Positions 7,050 through 15,872 of a stretch of 23,783 nucleotides of DNA are shown here, one piece after another; within the stretch, counting starts at the first letter, position 1; the number at the start of each line of letters is the position of its first letter. Origin of the DNA: CALGLS01 sp964508085. Its GTDB lineage: Bacteria; Bacteroidota; Bacteroidia; Chitinophagales; Saprospiraceae. Below the pieces are notes generated by a model, which worked only from the letters and a program-made list of their open reading frames with translations, was not told the origin of the DNA and ran no database searches. The stretch spans positions 1-23,783 of the forward strand of contig CAZDTI010000085.1 in the NCBI GenBank assembly GCA_964508085.1, written 5' to 3'. Both the position numbers and the translations under genes were made by a program.

Positions 7050-9059
7050 TTATTGTTTGATCAAACGTTTTCTAAATCGTAAATCTTTACCCACCAACTC
7101 CATAAAATACAGGCCAGTGGACAGTTCACTTAAATTTATTGAAGTGTTTGAGTCTGAAGAAAGCGGACTGTGATACACAAGTCCTCCAGTCGTATTGTAA
7201 ATCAATACTTCGGTTAAAGTAGATTGCTCTAATAAATTTCCAGAAAGAATAATTCGTACATTTTCATGAAATGGATTTGGTCCAATTTCTATTTCCTTAG
7301 AATCATCAACGGACAGAACCGCACTTGTGACCCCAACATCAACGCTAGCTAAAGTGCTACAACCATTGGCATCTGTAATCGTTACGGTGTATGTTCCATT
7401 GGCTAAACCAGTGGCAGTTGACGTCGTTTGCACAGGGTTCGTATTCCAGGCTAAAGTAAAAGGGGGAATGCCTCCTGATAGGTTAATCATTGCCATTCCA
7501 TCAGCATTACTTCCCGTTGGATCTACAACGTTGAAAGTGAAATTGATTTCCGGATTTTCAGTTAAAGTAAAATTCAAAACCTCAGTATCGCCGATGGAAT
7601 TTGTTACGGTCACCTGATGGTTGCCCGTAGCAGCTAAGTTGTTTGGAGTTCCTCCCTGTACCGCTGCATTATTCCATTGGTAGGTGAATGGAGCATAGTT
7701 ATCACCAGCAACTTCAGCAAAACCAAAGTCTTCTCCGAAACAAAGTAATGTAGCTGTTATGTTGGCAGAAAAAGGAAGGTGATATTCCATGGCACCAAGA
7801 TCTACGGTTCCATCCACAATCCGTGAAATATAACCCGTATGATCACTACCCATCTGAACAGATGTATTATTTCCTACATTGACCATTGGAGAGTTAGCAG
7901 ATAAATTGAAATCAAATACCGTTTCGTCCATAAATAGCGGATCTACGTTATATAAGTTCCCCCCTAAATCCATTGCATTACTGTTGCCTTGACTTGTAAA
8001 GTCAGCCCAATCATTATATTCAATAGCCGTATTACTTATTTCGTAAATGCCTCCGGTGTTATATAATGGAGTACTGCCATTGTTATGAAAAATGCAGTTT
8101 TGCATCTTTACATTTTCTCCTCCGTTATTATAGTTCCAGATTACAGAGGCTTGAGTTGACGCAGTATTTTTGTAAAAAGTACAGTTTCTGAAAGTAGAAC
8201 CCATATTTATTACTTCGAAAATTGCGCCTCCGTTTGTTGCTCGATTCTCACTAAAAATGCAGTTTTCAAATGTTGGATGTGCGTCACCATCATGGTTTAC
8301 AGCTCCTGCTCGGTTACCTGAAGAATTTTGATGGAATAGGACGTTAATGTAATCTGCATTCGTAGTTCCGTTGCCAGATGCCCAAACTACGCCACCTTTA
8401 CCCCCACATCTATTATTTATTGCAGAAGAATTCTCCAGGCTAAAATTTAGTACTTCATCTGCAGATGCGCCAACCCTGATTGCTCCTCCGCCAGAAGAAG
8501 CAACGTTATTTTTTAGTGTGCAATTTTTGACCAACACGGTCAATTCAACATCCGGAGTAAAAATCATACCTCCTCCAGAGCTAGTAGCCATATTTGCCCC
8601 TGAGATCGTAAATCCATCTACGATTATTGATCCCGTAGCATCTACAGCAGTTATAATTCGTTTTGCATTATCGGCATTGTTACTAAAACTAAGACTCAGT
8701 GGGTCGGTGCTAACCACAAGGTTGTCATCAGCATTATAATCACCACTTAAGGTTGTAAGGTTTCCTTCGATGTCCCTTTCGGATAAATCTGTTTCTATTC
8801 CAGAGAAACCGCCATATAGTTCAATACTTTGCGTAAGCGTAAATGTAGAGTCTATATTTCCATCAGGTGAAGGAAGATAGGTTCCTGCCGCCACCCAAAC
8901 TTCAGCTTCTAATGGCGCATTTTGAATGGCATCCTGAAGGTCAGTATATGCATTGTCCCAGGAAGATCCATCATTAGATCCGTTGGCATCGCGATCTACA
9001 AAGATCTGTGCATTTAGTAGTAAAGGAAAAAGGAAAAAAATTAAGTAGAAGTACTTCAT
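7050..9059 (-). CDS. T9SS-secreted right-handed beta-helix protein with SprB-like region
   Basis: A 669-residue secreted protein. The signal peptide MKYFYLIFFLFPLLLNA precedes FVDRDANGSNDGSSWDNAYT, then LQDAIQNA and EVWVAAGTYLPS, the standard opening of Bacteroidota beta-helix ('choice-of-anchor Q'/pectate-lyase-like) proteins. About residues 100-410 contain beta-helix coils with recurring N-C-x-F/L-x-x-N-x-A-x-x-x-G-G-A patterns (NCTLKNNVASSGGGAI; NCIFSENRATNGGAIF; NCTFYKNTAS). Residues ~430-580 contain two SprB-like repeats (CFGEDFGFAEV ... APFTYQWNNA; GGIPPFTLAWN ... GTYTVTITDANGCS). The C-terminal T9SS type A domain runs from IGPNPFHENVRI to ELSTGLYFMELVGKD and ends RKRLIKQ. Beta-helix proteins of this kind can bind or cleave polysaccharides, but no catalytic residues can be assigned here. 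An element shared with the next T9SS gene lies upstream at 9147-9199. Confidence 0.88.
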   Translation of the reverse strand: MKYFYLIFFLFPLLLNAQIFVDRDANGSNDGSSWDNAYTDLQDAIQNAPLEAEVWVAAGTYLPSPDGNIDSTFTLTQSIELYGGFSGIETDLSERDIEGNLTTLSGDYNADDNLVVSTDPLSLSFSNNADNAKRIITAVDATGSIIVDGFTISGANMATSSGGGMIFTPDVELTVLVKNCTLKNNVASSGGGAIRVGASADEVLNFSLENSSAINNRCGGKGGVVWASGNGTTNADYINVLFHQNSSGNRAGAVNHDGDAHPTFENCIFSENRATNGGAIFEVINMGSTFRNCTFYKNTASTQASVIWNYNNGGENVKMQNCIFHNNGSTPLYNTGGIYEISNTAIEYNDWADFTSQGNSNAMDLGGNLYNVDPLFMDETVFDFNLSANSPMVNVGNNTSVQMGSDHTGYISRIVDGTVDLGAMEYHLPFSANITATLLCFGEDFGFAEVAGDNYAPFTYQWNNAAVQGGTPNNLAATGNHQVTVTNSIGDTEVLNFTLTENPEINFTFNVVDPTGSNADGMAMINLSGGIPPFTLAWNTNPVQTTSTATGLANGTYTVTITDANGCSTLASVDVGVTSAVLSVDDSKEIEIGPNPFHENVRIILSGNLLEQSTLTEVLIYNTTGGLVYHSPLSSDSNTSINLSELSTGLYFMELVGKDLRFRKRLIKQ

Positions 9060-9146
9060 ATTATATTATTTTGATTGATTTAATTCACGTTTATAGGAAC
9101 ATGATTACATCTATCTATGAAGCAAAAACTATGGCAGTAGAGCGGA

Positions 9147-9199
9147 AATAAGAAGAGAATCTATTTCCGTTGCTTTTGAGTAAATAAGCGTGATGAGAA
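9147..9199 (-). promoter_or_regulatory. shared upstream element, copy 1 (before the beta-helix T9SS gene)
   Basis: These 53 bp match 10603-10655 at 46 positions by eye. The copy contains AGTAAATAAGCGT (9179-9191) and, starting just outside it, an inverted repeat CGGAAATA (9143-9150)/TATTTCCG (9162-9169). It sits about 90-140 bp before the ATG at 9059, a similar distance as the second copy from its gene. This arrangement suggests an operator or leader-RNA element; the binding factor is unknown, and the LytTR regulator nearby is one candidate. Confidence 0.6.
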
Positions 9200-9264
9200 G
9201 GGGAAAATTTGGGGTAAGGGGTCGAAAATACGTTTCCGACTAAGGTGGCTGTTCTTTGATTAAA

Positions 9265-9299
9265 CTATTCAGCCCACCATTTCAATGATGGGCCAATAG
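9265..9299 (-). terminator. stem-loop downstream of the 9405-10490 gene
   Basis: CTATT and AATAG (9265-9269/9295-9299) enclose GCCCACCAT (9272-9280) and ATGATGGGC (9285-9293), which pair at eight of nine positions around a TTCA loop. On the minus strand it lies about 105 bp after the T9SS gene stop and is followed by TTTAATC, a weak U tract. It is a probable but imperfect terminator. Confidence 0.45.
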
Positions 9300-9404
9300 C
9301 GAAAATCACTTATTGGAAATCGTTTGAACGATTCGTAGTAATTTTGTTGGTTTATTAGATAGCATATGAAAAAACGTTTAGGGATGAAATCGTTTCGAAT
9401 TTTT

Positions 9405-10490
9405 CTATTTTTCAATAATTAACTTTCGATAGGTTGGATTTTTTTCCTTTCCAATCTTGACAAAGTAAATTCCTGAGGTTATTTCCGAAAAATTAAAACT
9501 CAAGCTATTATTTCCAGTAGCGATTTGGCGAATTTGATTGATGACTAATTTTCCAGTTATATCAAAAACAGAAATTAAGATATCTTCTTCACTTTGAGCA
9601 AAATAATCCAAACTAATTAACCCCGACTTACTGGGATTCGGATAGAATTTTCCAACCTTGTCATTTGCTTCTTTGAAGTCTATGCTAATAACTTTACTAT
9701 ATTCAAATTGTCCATCAAAGTCGATTTGTTTTAAGCGATAGTAAGAAACTCCTCTGTGCGGATTTTCGAGAGTGAAAGAATAATTTTGTAATTCCGAAGT
9801 CGTTCCTTTTCCTTTTTGCTCTCCAATTTTTTCAAATTTCTGACCATCTTGACTCACTTCAATCTGGAATTTTTCATTATTTAATTCCGAAGCAGTCGTC
9901 CATTTTAAATTCAATAAATCTTTTTCTTGTATTGCTGAAAAAGAAACCAATTCCACGGGCAATGAAGATAAGGCCCAGTTAATATTGTCAATTCCAAGTT
10001 GTCCGAGATCGCTTGCTGTAATGACAATTTTGTCAACATCGTCAAAGTTGGAGTTGGGGGTGAAAATACTATTCAAGCCCGGAACGGTAAATGCCTGTGT
10101 TCCTGTAGATGCGTTGTCTTTAAAGCCTTCTATGGTCAATGAATATTCAAATGAAAAACAACTGAAAACATTATCGAAGCTTATTGTTCCAAGCTCAATT
10201 TGATTGCCACTTGTGGTTGCTATCGTCCATGTGGTCTGGGGGAAATTTCCGGAATAGATATGACTCATTCCTGCACTGCCACAACTGTTTTCTATTGTTC
10301 GGTAAATGTGATTCGTTGCCACTCCTCCTGAGAGGGTAAAAGAAAACGTTTCACCATTATTTGTAATATTGTAAGGGTTTGAAAGCGCTTGGCCGGGAGT
10401 ATGCCCCTGGTCATCAAAGGTAATGACTTGGCCAGAAATACATTGAATGCACAGAAAGATAAGGAGGGGAAGTAAGTAAATTCTTTTCAT
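9405..10490 (-). CDS. T9SS-secreted protein with unrecognised N-terminal beta domain
   Basis: A 361-residue secreted protein. Residues 1-20 (MKRIYLLPLLIFLCIQCISG) are a signal peptide; the sequence then reads QVITFDDQG. About 21-190 is a beta-rich, Gly/Ser/Thr-rich domain with three cysteines that I cannot assign; its openings (ITFDDQGHTPGQ, ITASDLGQLGIDNINW) resemble carbohydrate-binding jelly-roll domains (inference). The spacer LPVELVSFSAIQEKDLLNLKW and then YYRLKQIDFDGQFEYSKV is the fibronectin-like linker common before T9SS domains, and is also present in the 5184-6494 product. The T9SS type A sorting domain follows (VGKFYPNPSKSGLISLDY ... ISVFDITGKLVINQIRQI ... ITSGIYFVKIG) and ends YRKLIIEK. 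The shared upstream element (10603-10655) and the LytTR regulator gene precede it. Confidence 0.85.
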   Translation of the reverse strand: MKRIYLLPLLIFLCIQCISGQVITFDDQGHTPGQALSNPYNITNNGETFSFTLSGGVATNHIYRTIENSCGSAGMSHIYSGNFPQTTWTIATTSGNQIELGTISFDNVFSCFSFEYSLTIEGFKDNASTGTQAFTVPGLNSIFTPNSNFDDVDKIVITASDLGQLGIDNINWALSSLPVELVSFSAIQEKDLLNLKWTTASELNNEKFQIEVSQDGQKFEKIGEQKGKGTTSELQNYSFTLENPHRGVSYYRLKQIDFDGQFEYSKVISIDFKEANDKVGKFYPNPSKSGLISLDYFAQSEEDILISVFDITGKLVINQIRQIATGNNSLSFNFSEITSGIYFVKIGKEKNPTYRKLIIEK

Positions 10491-10602
10491 TTGGCGAATT
10501 TTAAAAACGTATAAAATAATAGAAGCTACCCTTCTGTTTTTTAACCGAAGGATGATGGAGGCATCTGATTTGAAAATTTAAAAATATGTGATAACGGTAA
10601 TA

Positions 10603-10655
10603 AATAAAGAGAGAATTTATTTCCGATGTATTTGAGTAAATAAGCGTGATAAGAA
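10603..10655 (-). promoter_or_regulatory. shared upstream element, copy 2 (before the 9405-10490 T9SS gene)
   Basis: This is the second copy of the 53-bp element. It contains the identical AGTAAATAAGCGT (10635-10647). An inverted repeat AAATAAA/TTTATTT (10602-10608/10616-10622) sits at nearly the same place as the CGGAAATA repeat of copy 1, although the arm sequences differ, as if structure or spacing were kept. It lies 113-165 bp before the ATG at 10490 and between the response-regulator gene and its likely target. Confidence 0.6.
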
Positions 10656-10732
10656 AGGCAGTAGTTTGTCTTGGTTGGGCAAGCTGTTGTTTAGTTTATG
10701 GATAGGTGTGGAGCAATTTCAATCAATTATTT

Positions 10733-11461
10733 TTAATGTTTTAAAAATCTAGTTAAAAAAGAATCCTTTTTCCTGGAAGACACTGGGATCTTTTTTCCAT
10801 TCTTTAAATGGATTATACCAGATTTGTCGTATTTGTCTATGAATTTTAAATTTACCATAAATGATTGATGGGGGCGCGTAAAATTAGCTTCAGAAAGCCG
10901 CGGTTCAAATTCCTTTAGTGTTTTAGAGGCGATGTGTTTTTCACCATTACTACAGTAAAAAGAAGTATAACCTTTATCTGATTCACAAAACATTAATTCG
11001 TTTAAATCTATTACTTGAAAACTATCCTGAAGAGATAGGATTAGTTTATTGTCCTCATTGTTCCATATTTGTTTTGCCTTTTTTATTCGTTGTTTTTGAT
11101 CAGTAACAGACAAGTCGGAAACTTTTTGTAACGCCACTTTAAGCTCTTCCAGATCTACCGGTTTTAAAAGATAATCTACAGCGCCAATCTTTAAAGCTTG
11201 TAAAGCGTACTCTTCATAAGCGGTGATAAAGATGACTTTGAAATTTAGGTTTTCTGTTTGCGTCAAAAAATCGAAAGCAGTTCCATCAGTAAGGTTAATA
11301 TCCAGGAAAATTAATTCTGGTTTACAAGCATTTGCAACCACAACGGATTCCTTTACAGACTCGCATTCACCTATTATTTGTATTTCTGTATCGACTAACT
11401 GTAATAAATTAAGTAGGCCTTTTCTAATATATGCTTTGTCTTCTACGATTAATGTTTTCAT
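10733..11461 (-). CDS. LytTR-family DNA-binding response regulator
   Basis: A 242-residue cytoplasmic regulator. The receiver domain (1-~120) has acidic Glu7/Asp8, phospho-acceptor Asp54 in LIFLDINLTDG, Thr80 in VIFITAYEEYA and Lys100 in VDYLLKPVD, so all key residues are present. The LytTR DNA-binding domain covers about 140-242 (DSFQVIDLNELMFCESDKGY, then ASKTLKEFEPRL, RPHQSFMVNLKFID, and GKKIPVSSRKK). The start ATG overlaps the stop of the upstream kinase gene as TAATG, indicating translational coupling and a cognate pair. It is the only regulator beside two kinases, so both probably signal to it. LytTR proteins bind paired direct repeats; no confirmed site was found, but the shared elements before the T9SS genes are candidates. 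Confidence 0.93.
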   Translation of the reverse strand: MKTLIVEDKAYIRKGLLNLLQLVDTEIQIIGECESVKESVVVANACKPELIFLDINLTDGTAFDFLTQTENLNFKVIFITAYEEYALQALKIGAVDYLLKPVDLEELKVALQKVSDLSVTDQKQRIKKAKQIWNNEDNKLILSLQDSFQVIDLNELMFCESDKGYTSFYCSNGEKHIASKTLKEFEPRLSEANFTRPHQSFMVNLKFIDKYDKSGIIHLKNGKKIPVSSRKKDSFLTRFLKH

Positions 11462-13644
11462 TATACGGCTTGTGTTTTGTAAGGAATGACTAAAGTGACA
11501 AGTGTTCCTTGCTCCTGATATTTTTGCCGGTCTTCGATGTTAACAGCGCCTCTGATTTTAAAATCTTTCGATAATATTTTCAAGCGTTCAGAAGTGATGG
11601 TTGTAGCTAAGGATTTTTTACTTTCGTTTTCAATTTCTTTTTGAGCATCAACACCAATGCCATTATCGGTAATTGTGCAAATTAGTTCATTATTAGAGTA
11701 ATTTATTTGGACATCGATTTTTTTATTTTCTTTTTTATCTTTAAAACCATGTTCTATTGCGTTTTCAACAAAGGGCTGGATCAGCATTGGAGGTATTTTA
11801 AATGAAGACTTATCTATGTTGTCGTCTACTGAAATTGTATATTGATATGATTGATTGACTTCTAAGTTTTGAAGTTCTAAGTAGTTCTCTATTGCTGTTA
11901 GTTCTTGAGAGAGTGGTACTGTTTTGTCTCTTGAGTTTTCTAAAGTAATACGGAGTAGTTTTGAAAATTTAGAGAGGTATGAAATTGCTTTGTGGTCTTC
12001 TTTGTTTAAAATCATCCCTTGCAAGACTGAGAGAGAATTAAAAATAAAATGTGGCGTCATTTGCGAGCGTAAGAGTTTTTGTTCTATGGCTATGTTCTGA
12101 GTTTTTGACTTTTCATTTCGCAACTTTAAAAAGAAAATAATTGTTCCTAAAATTAAAGTCATTACTAAAAAAGCAATGACACCTAATAATAAATTGCGTT
12201 GTGATTTTGCTAAATCTTGAGAAGTTGTGTTTACCGTTTCTGTTAATTTTAATTCCCGGTTACTAGCAGCATCTAACTCTTGTTTGTATTTATAATCATA
12301 TTCTAGTTCAGTTGTTTTTCTAATCTTTTCCTCATTTAAAAGACTATCACTATAGAATTTATGATCTTTAAATCTTGCTAAAGCTTCCTTGTGATTATTT
12401 TTTTCCTCATAGAGCTTAGATAAAAAAAGATTAGCTTCTCCTTGCGTTCTAATTAGTGATAATTCATCTGCGATTTCTTTTCCTTTTAGGGTATGCTCTA
12501 GCGCCTTTTTTTTGTTTCCTAAATTGTAATAGATAACTCCTAGCTGAGTATATGATTCAGAAATTCCACGTTTACTACCCAAAGCCAGACTTACCTCCAG
12601 CCCCTTTTTAAAACTCTTTAAAGCAAGATTATATTCTTCTTTATCGATGTGCAATCCTCCGATGTTGCTATAACAATTGTATAGCCCTTCTTTACTACCT
12701 ATTTTATCACATATTTCTAAACCTTCATTGTAGTATTCAAGCGCTTTATCATACTCTTTTTTAGATCTATAAACATATCCCAAACCTATAATGGCCTTTG
12801 ATACATATAGATCATTATCTATCTCTTTAGACACTTCAAGTGACTCCAGTAGAAAAGGCAATGCTTTGTCGACTTCGTCAATGCTTGAATAAACAAGGCT
12901 TATGTTTAGCAAAATCGCCGCACCAAAAATCTTGTCACCTTGTTCTCTGTAGCCCGTTAAACATCTTTGAAAATACCCCAAAGCTTCTGAATGCCTGCTT
13001 TGTTGCGTATAAATAAGTGCAAGATTACCTAGCGCCTTTAAGACTTTTGATTTTTCGTTTAAACTATCATATATGGCAATGGATTCTTTAAGCATAGCCT
13101 CACCTTTGTCAAATTCTCCCTGTGTATTAAGTACAGCTCCCATAGACGACTTAATACCTGCTACACTTGATTGATCGTTTTCCTCTTTTTCAATTTGTAA
13201 AGCCTTATCGTAAAACAAAAAAGATTTTTCATAATCCTCTTGAAATCGGCCTATGGTTCCGATAATGTTATAGCATTTTGAAATCCCATGGGTATTATCC
13301 ATTTTTTTATATAAGTTCAAGGATTGATCAATGCAAGTCGTTGCATCTTCTAAATCTCTTTTCACCAAATGGAAAAGACCTTTTAAATACCAACTTCTCG
13401 CTTTTCCTTTATCAAAGCTTATTTCTATTGCCAAAGTGTTCGCTTCATTGGCATATTTTTTCAATTGCTCTTGATCAAGCCCATAATTTTTATACGCAAT
13501 AGCATTTAGTAAATTAACTCTAGTCGTATCTTTTTGTAGATGATTAGATAATTCGTTTTTTAAACTATCTATTATCGTGTTTTGTGCTTGCAAGCTTATT
13601 GCAAATAATAAAAAGCAAAAAATGGAAAGCGTGTATTTGTTCAT
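11461..13644 (-). CDS. TPR-containing LytS-type sensor histidine kinase (kinase 1)
   Basis: A 727-residue membrane kinase. A signal peptide (1-21, ending SLQAQ) exports residues ~22-480, which hold about eight tetratricopeptide repeats (for example GYVYRSKKEYDKALEYYNEG; LGVIYYNLGNKKKALEHTLK), so the TPR array is periplasmic. One membrane helix follows at ~485-506 (LLLGVIAFLVMTLILGTIIF). A short coiled linker leads to the His_kinase domain (PF06580 type) with His532 in QMTPHFIFNSLSVLQGM, then an HATPase domain with N-box PPMLIQPFVENAIEHG (Asn628) and G-box TDNGIGV (660-665). The domain order matches Bacteroidota TPR-LytS kinases, whose ligands are unknown. It lies 35 bp after its paralogue at 13680-15872 and is coupled to the response regulator by a one-base overlap. 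Confidence 0.92.
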   Translation of the reverse strand: MNKYTLSIFCFLLFAISLQAQNTIIDSLKNELSNHLQKDTTRVNLLNAIAYKNYGLDQEQLKKYANEANTLAIEISFDKGKARSWYLKGLFHLVKRDLEDATTCIDQSLNLYKKMDNTHGISKCYNIIGTIGRFQEDYEKSFLFYDKALQIEKEENDQSSVAGIKSSMGAVLNTQGEFDKGEAMLKESIAIYDSLNEKSKVLKALGNLALIYTQQSRHSEALGYFQRCLTGYREQGDKIFGAAILLNISLVYSSIDEVDKALPFLLESLEVSKEIDNDLYVSKAIIGLGYVYRSKKEYDKALEYYNEGLEICDKIGSKEGLYNCYSNIGGLHIDKEEYNLALKSFKKGLEVSLALGSKRGISESYTQLGVIYYNLGNKKKALEHTLKGKEIADELSLIRTQGEANLFLSKLYEEKNNHKEALARFKDHKFYSDSLLNEEKIRKTTELEYDYKYKQELDAASNRELKLTETVNTTSQDLAKSQRNLLLGVIAFLVMTLILGTIIFFLKLRNEKSKTQNIAIEQKLLRSQMTPHFIFNSLSVLQGMILNKEDHKAISYLSKFSKLLRITLENSRDKTVPLSQELTAIENYLELQNLEVNQSYQYTISVDDNIDKSSFKIPPMLIQPFVENAIEHGFKDKKENKKIDVQINYSNNELICTITDNGIGVDAQKEIENESKKSLATTITSERLKILSKDFKIRGAVNIEDRQKYQEQGTLVTLVIPYKTQAV

Positions 13645-13679
13645 AGGTTTTTATGCTAGAAGCATTTCTGGTGATTTGT

Positions 13680-15872
13680 TTAAAGAGCTGTATCTGTTTT
13701 ATAAGGAATCACTAAGGTGACAAGCGTTCCTTGCTCCTCGTATTTTTGTCGATCTTCAATCTGAACAGAACCTTTGATTTTAAAATCTTTTGATAATATT
13801 TTCAAACGTTCAGAAGTAATAGTTGTAGCCAATGATTTTTTATCTTCATTTTCATTTTCATTTTCTTTTTGAGCATCAATGCCAATGCCATTATCTGTAA
13901 TGGTGCAAATTAATTCATTATTAGAATAATTAATTTGAACAGCGATTTTTTTATTCTCTTTTCGATCTTTAAAACCATGTTCTATCGCATTTTCAATAAA
14001 AGGTTGGATAAGCATTGGGGGGATTTCAAATAAAGACTTATCTATTTCATCATCTACCAAAATCGTATATTGATAAGATGGATTAATCTCTAAGTTCTGA
14101 AGTTCTAAATAGTTTTTTATTGCTGTTAATTCTTGAGACAAGGGTACCATTTTATCTCTTGAGTTTTCTAAAGTAATACGCAGTAATTTAGAAAACTTAG
14201 ACAAATATGAATTCGCTTTTTTATTTTCTTGATTTAAAATCATTCCTTGCAAAACAGAGAGCGAATTAAAAATAAAATGAGGTGTCATCTGCGAACGTAA
14301 GAGTTTTTGTTCTATTTCTATATTTTTAGTTTTTGATTTTTCATTTCGCAACTTTAAAAAGAAAATAACAGCTCCTAGAATTAAAGCCATTATTAAAAAA
14401 GCAATGAGTCCTAATAATAACTTGTGTTGAGATTTTTCTAAGTTTTGAGAAGTGGCATTTACTGTTTCAGTCAATTTTAATTCTCTATCCGCTGCTTCGT
14501 CTAATTCCCTTTTGTATTTATAATCGTACTCTAATTGAGTGATTTTTTCAATATTTTCTTTATTGAAAAGACTATCGTTTAATAGTTTGAATTCTTTATG
14601 ACTTTCGTAAGCTTTCTTGAATTCCCCTTTTTTTTCGTAAATCTCGTGTAATAGTTCACTGACATTACGCTTAGCATGCAATAAGTCTATAGACTCTGCA
14701 TATTTCTGACTTTCCAAAGTATTTTTAAGTGCTTTATTGTATTTTTTCTGCTTAAAATAGGTTTGCCCCATCCCCATATAAGCATCCGAAGAGACAATAG
14801 GAAGTTTAACTGCTTTGGCAATATCTTTTGCTTCAACGAAATATGCTAAGGCTTCAGAATAGTTTTTGAGTGCTAAATTTGATTGCCCTAGATTGTTTAA
14901 AGCAAAAGCTATGTTTTCTTGATCATTTGCTTTTCTACTAATTTCAATACTTTCTTTAAGGGCTGAAATGGCCATCTCATATTTTTCCTGGTCAAGGAAA
15001 ATGGCTGCAAGTGCGCCTTTCACACGAGCAATAGCCCTATTGTCATTGAATGCCTTACTAATTGCTAAAGATTGCTCAAAGTATGCTATTGCCTTTTCAT
15101 GATTTTTTTGCTTATGATAAATATATGCAATATTATAAAGAGATACGGAAATAGATATGGAGTCGCCAATCTCTTCTGATTTAAATATCGATTTATTGTT
15201 ATGTTCTCGAGCAAGCTGATATTTTCCCTGTTCACCATATATAGTCGCCATAATATTATGGCAATTTGCAATTACACGTTCATCTCCCTTTTCTGCAGAA
15301 CTATTAATTGCTTCTTCCAAGTATTGTATAGCTTCAGGATACTTTCCCATAATGGAATAAATATTAGCAATATTTGCTAGATTGGTTGCTATGTTTTCGG
15401 TAATTCCTAATTCTTTATTTATTTCAATGGCCTCCTTCATATAGTCAATCGACTGACCATAGTTGCCCTGGTAAAAATTGATAGCACCAGTAACTTGTAA
15501 GCAATTAGATATACCATCTCTATCCTTAAGCGTAGTATATAAACCTTTGGCTTTATTGAGTTGTATGATTGCTTGTTCAAAATTTGATTGGTTCATCTCT
15601 GCAACACCTCTTAAATAGATCGCTTTTACTTTTCCTCTGGGAAAGTCAATGTCTTCAGCCAGCGCCTCAGACTCATTAACAAACTCCAGCATTTTTGTAA
15701 CGTCCTTCCTGCGAAATTCATAGGCCAAGAGATTTAATAAATTTACTCGGGTACTATCTTTTTCTAAATGATTTTGCAGTTCATTTTTTAAGCTGTCTAT
15801 GGTCTCATTTTGCGCTTGCAAGCTTACTGCAAAAAATAAAAAACAAAAAATGGGAAGGATATATTTATTCAT
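13680..15872 (-). CDS. TPR-containing LytS-type sensor histidine kinase (kinase 2, paralogue of kinase 1)
   Basis: A 730-residue kinase built like its neighbour: signal peptide 1-21, periplasmic TPR array to ~430, coiled segment, membrane helix ~485-506, His532 in QMTPHFIFNSLSVLQGM, N-box LIQPFIENAIEHG and G-box TDNGIGI. It aligns residue for residue with kinase 1 up to about 670, where it carries three extra residues in a Glu-Asn run (encoded by the hexanucleotide repeat at 13847-13865). By eye the first 50 residues and residues 441-660 are about 80-90% identical to kinase 1, but residues 101-200 of the TPR array only about 20%. This is the first gene of the operon kinase 2 - kinase 1 - regulator. 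The motif AGTAATAAGCGT lies about 100 bp upstream (15971-15982). Confidence 0.92.
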   Translation of the reverse strand: MNKYILPIFCFLFFAVSLQAQNETIDSLKNELQNHLEKDSTRVNLLNLLAYEFRRKDVTKMLEFVNESEALAEDIDFPRGKVKAIYLRGVAEMNQSNFEQAIIQLNKAKGLYTTLKDRDGISNCLQVTGAINFYQGNYGQSIDYMKEAIEINKELGITENIATNLANIANIYSIMGKYPEAIQYLEEAINSSAEKGDERVIANCHNIMATIYGEQGKYQLAREHNNKSIFKSEEIGDSISISVSLYNIAYIYHKQKNHEKAIAYFEQSLAISKAFNDNRAIARVKGALAAIFLDQEKYEMAISALKESIEISRKANDQENIAFALNNLGQSNLALKNYSEALAYFVEAKDIAKAVKLPIVSSDAYMGMGQTYFKQKKYNKALKNTLESQKYAESIDLLHAKRNVSELLHEIYEKKGEFKKAYESHKEFKLLNDSLFNKENIEKITQLEYDYKYKRELDEAADRELKLTETVNATSQNLEKSQHKLLLGLIAFLIMALILGAVIFFLKLRNEKSKTKNIEIEQKLLRSQMTPHFIFNSLSVLQGMILNQENKKANSYLSKFSKLLRITLENSRDKMVPLSQELTAIKNYLELQNLEINPSYQYTILVDDEIDKSLFEIPPMLIQPFIENAIEHGFKDRKENKKIAVQINYSNNELICTITDNGIGIDAQKENENENEDKKSLATTITSERLKILSKDFKIKGSVQIEDRQKYEEQGTLVTLVIPYKTDTAL
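13847..13865. repeat. hexanucleotide tandem repeat inside kinase 2
   Basis: CATTTT is repeated three times, ending in C. It encodes the ENENE stretch after the G-box loop and keeps the reading frame. Kinase 1 lacks the extra copies, so the repeat explains the nine-base length difference in an otherwise colinear kinase domain. Confidence 0.7.

Larger units (their letters stand above)
9060..9404. other. intergenic region between two T9SS genes
   Basis: No plausible gene lies in these 345 bp. They hold the leader of the 7050-9059 gene with the repeated element (9147-9199), the stem-loop at 9265-9299 that probably ends the transcript of the 9405-10490 gene, and two copies of GAAATCGTTT (9316-9325 and 9386-9395). 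The first copy is part of the perfect palindrome ATCGTT-TG-AACGAT (9319-9332), a possible protein-binding site of unknown meaning. Confidence 0.6.

Noticed and set aside
9374..9397. ACGTTTAGG and TCGTTTCGA as a LytTR direct-repeat binding site
   Set aside because: They fit only loosely and lie at the 3' side of the 9405-10490 gene, not in a promoter region.
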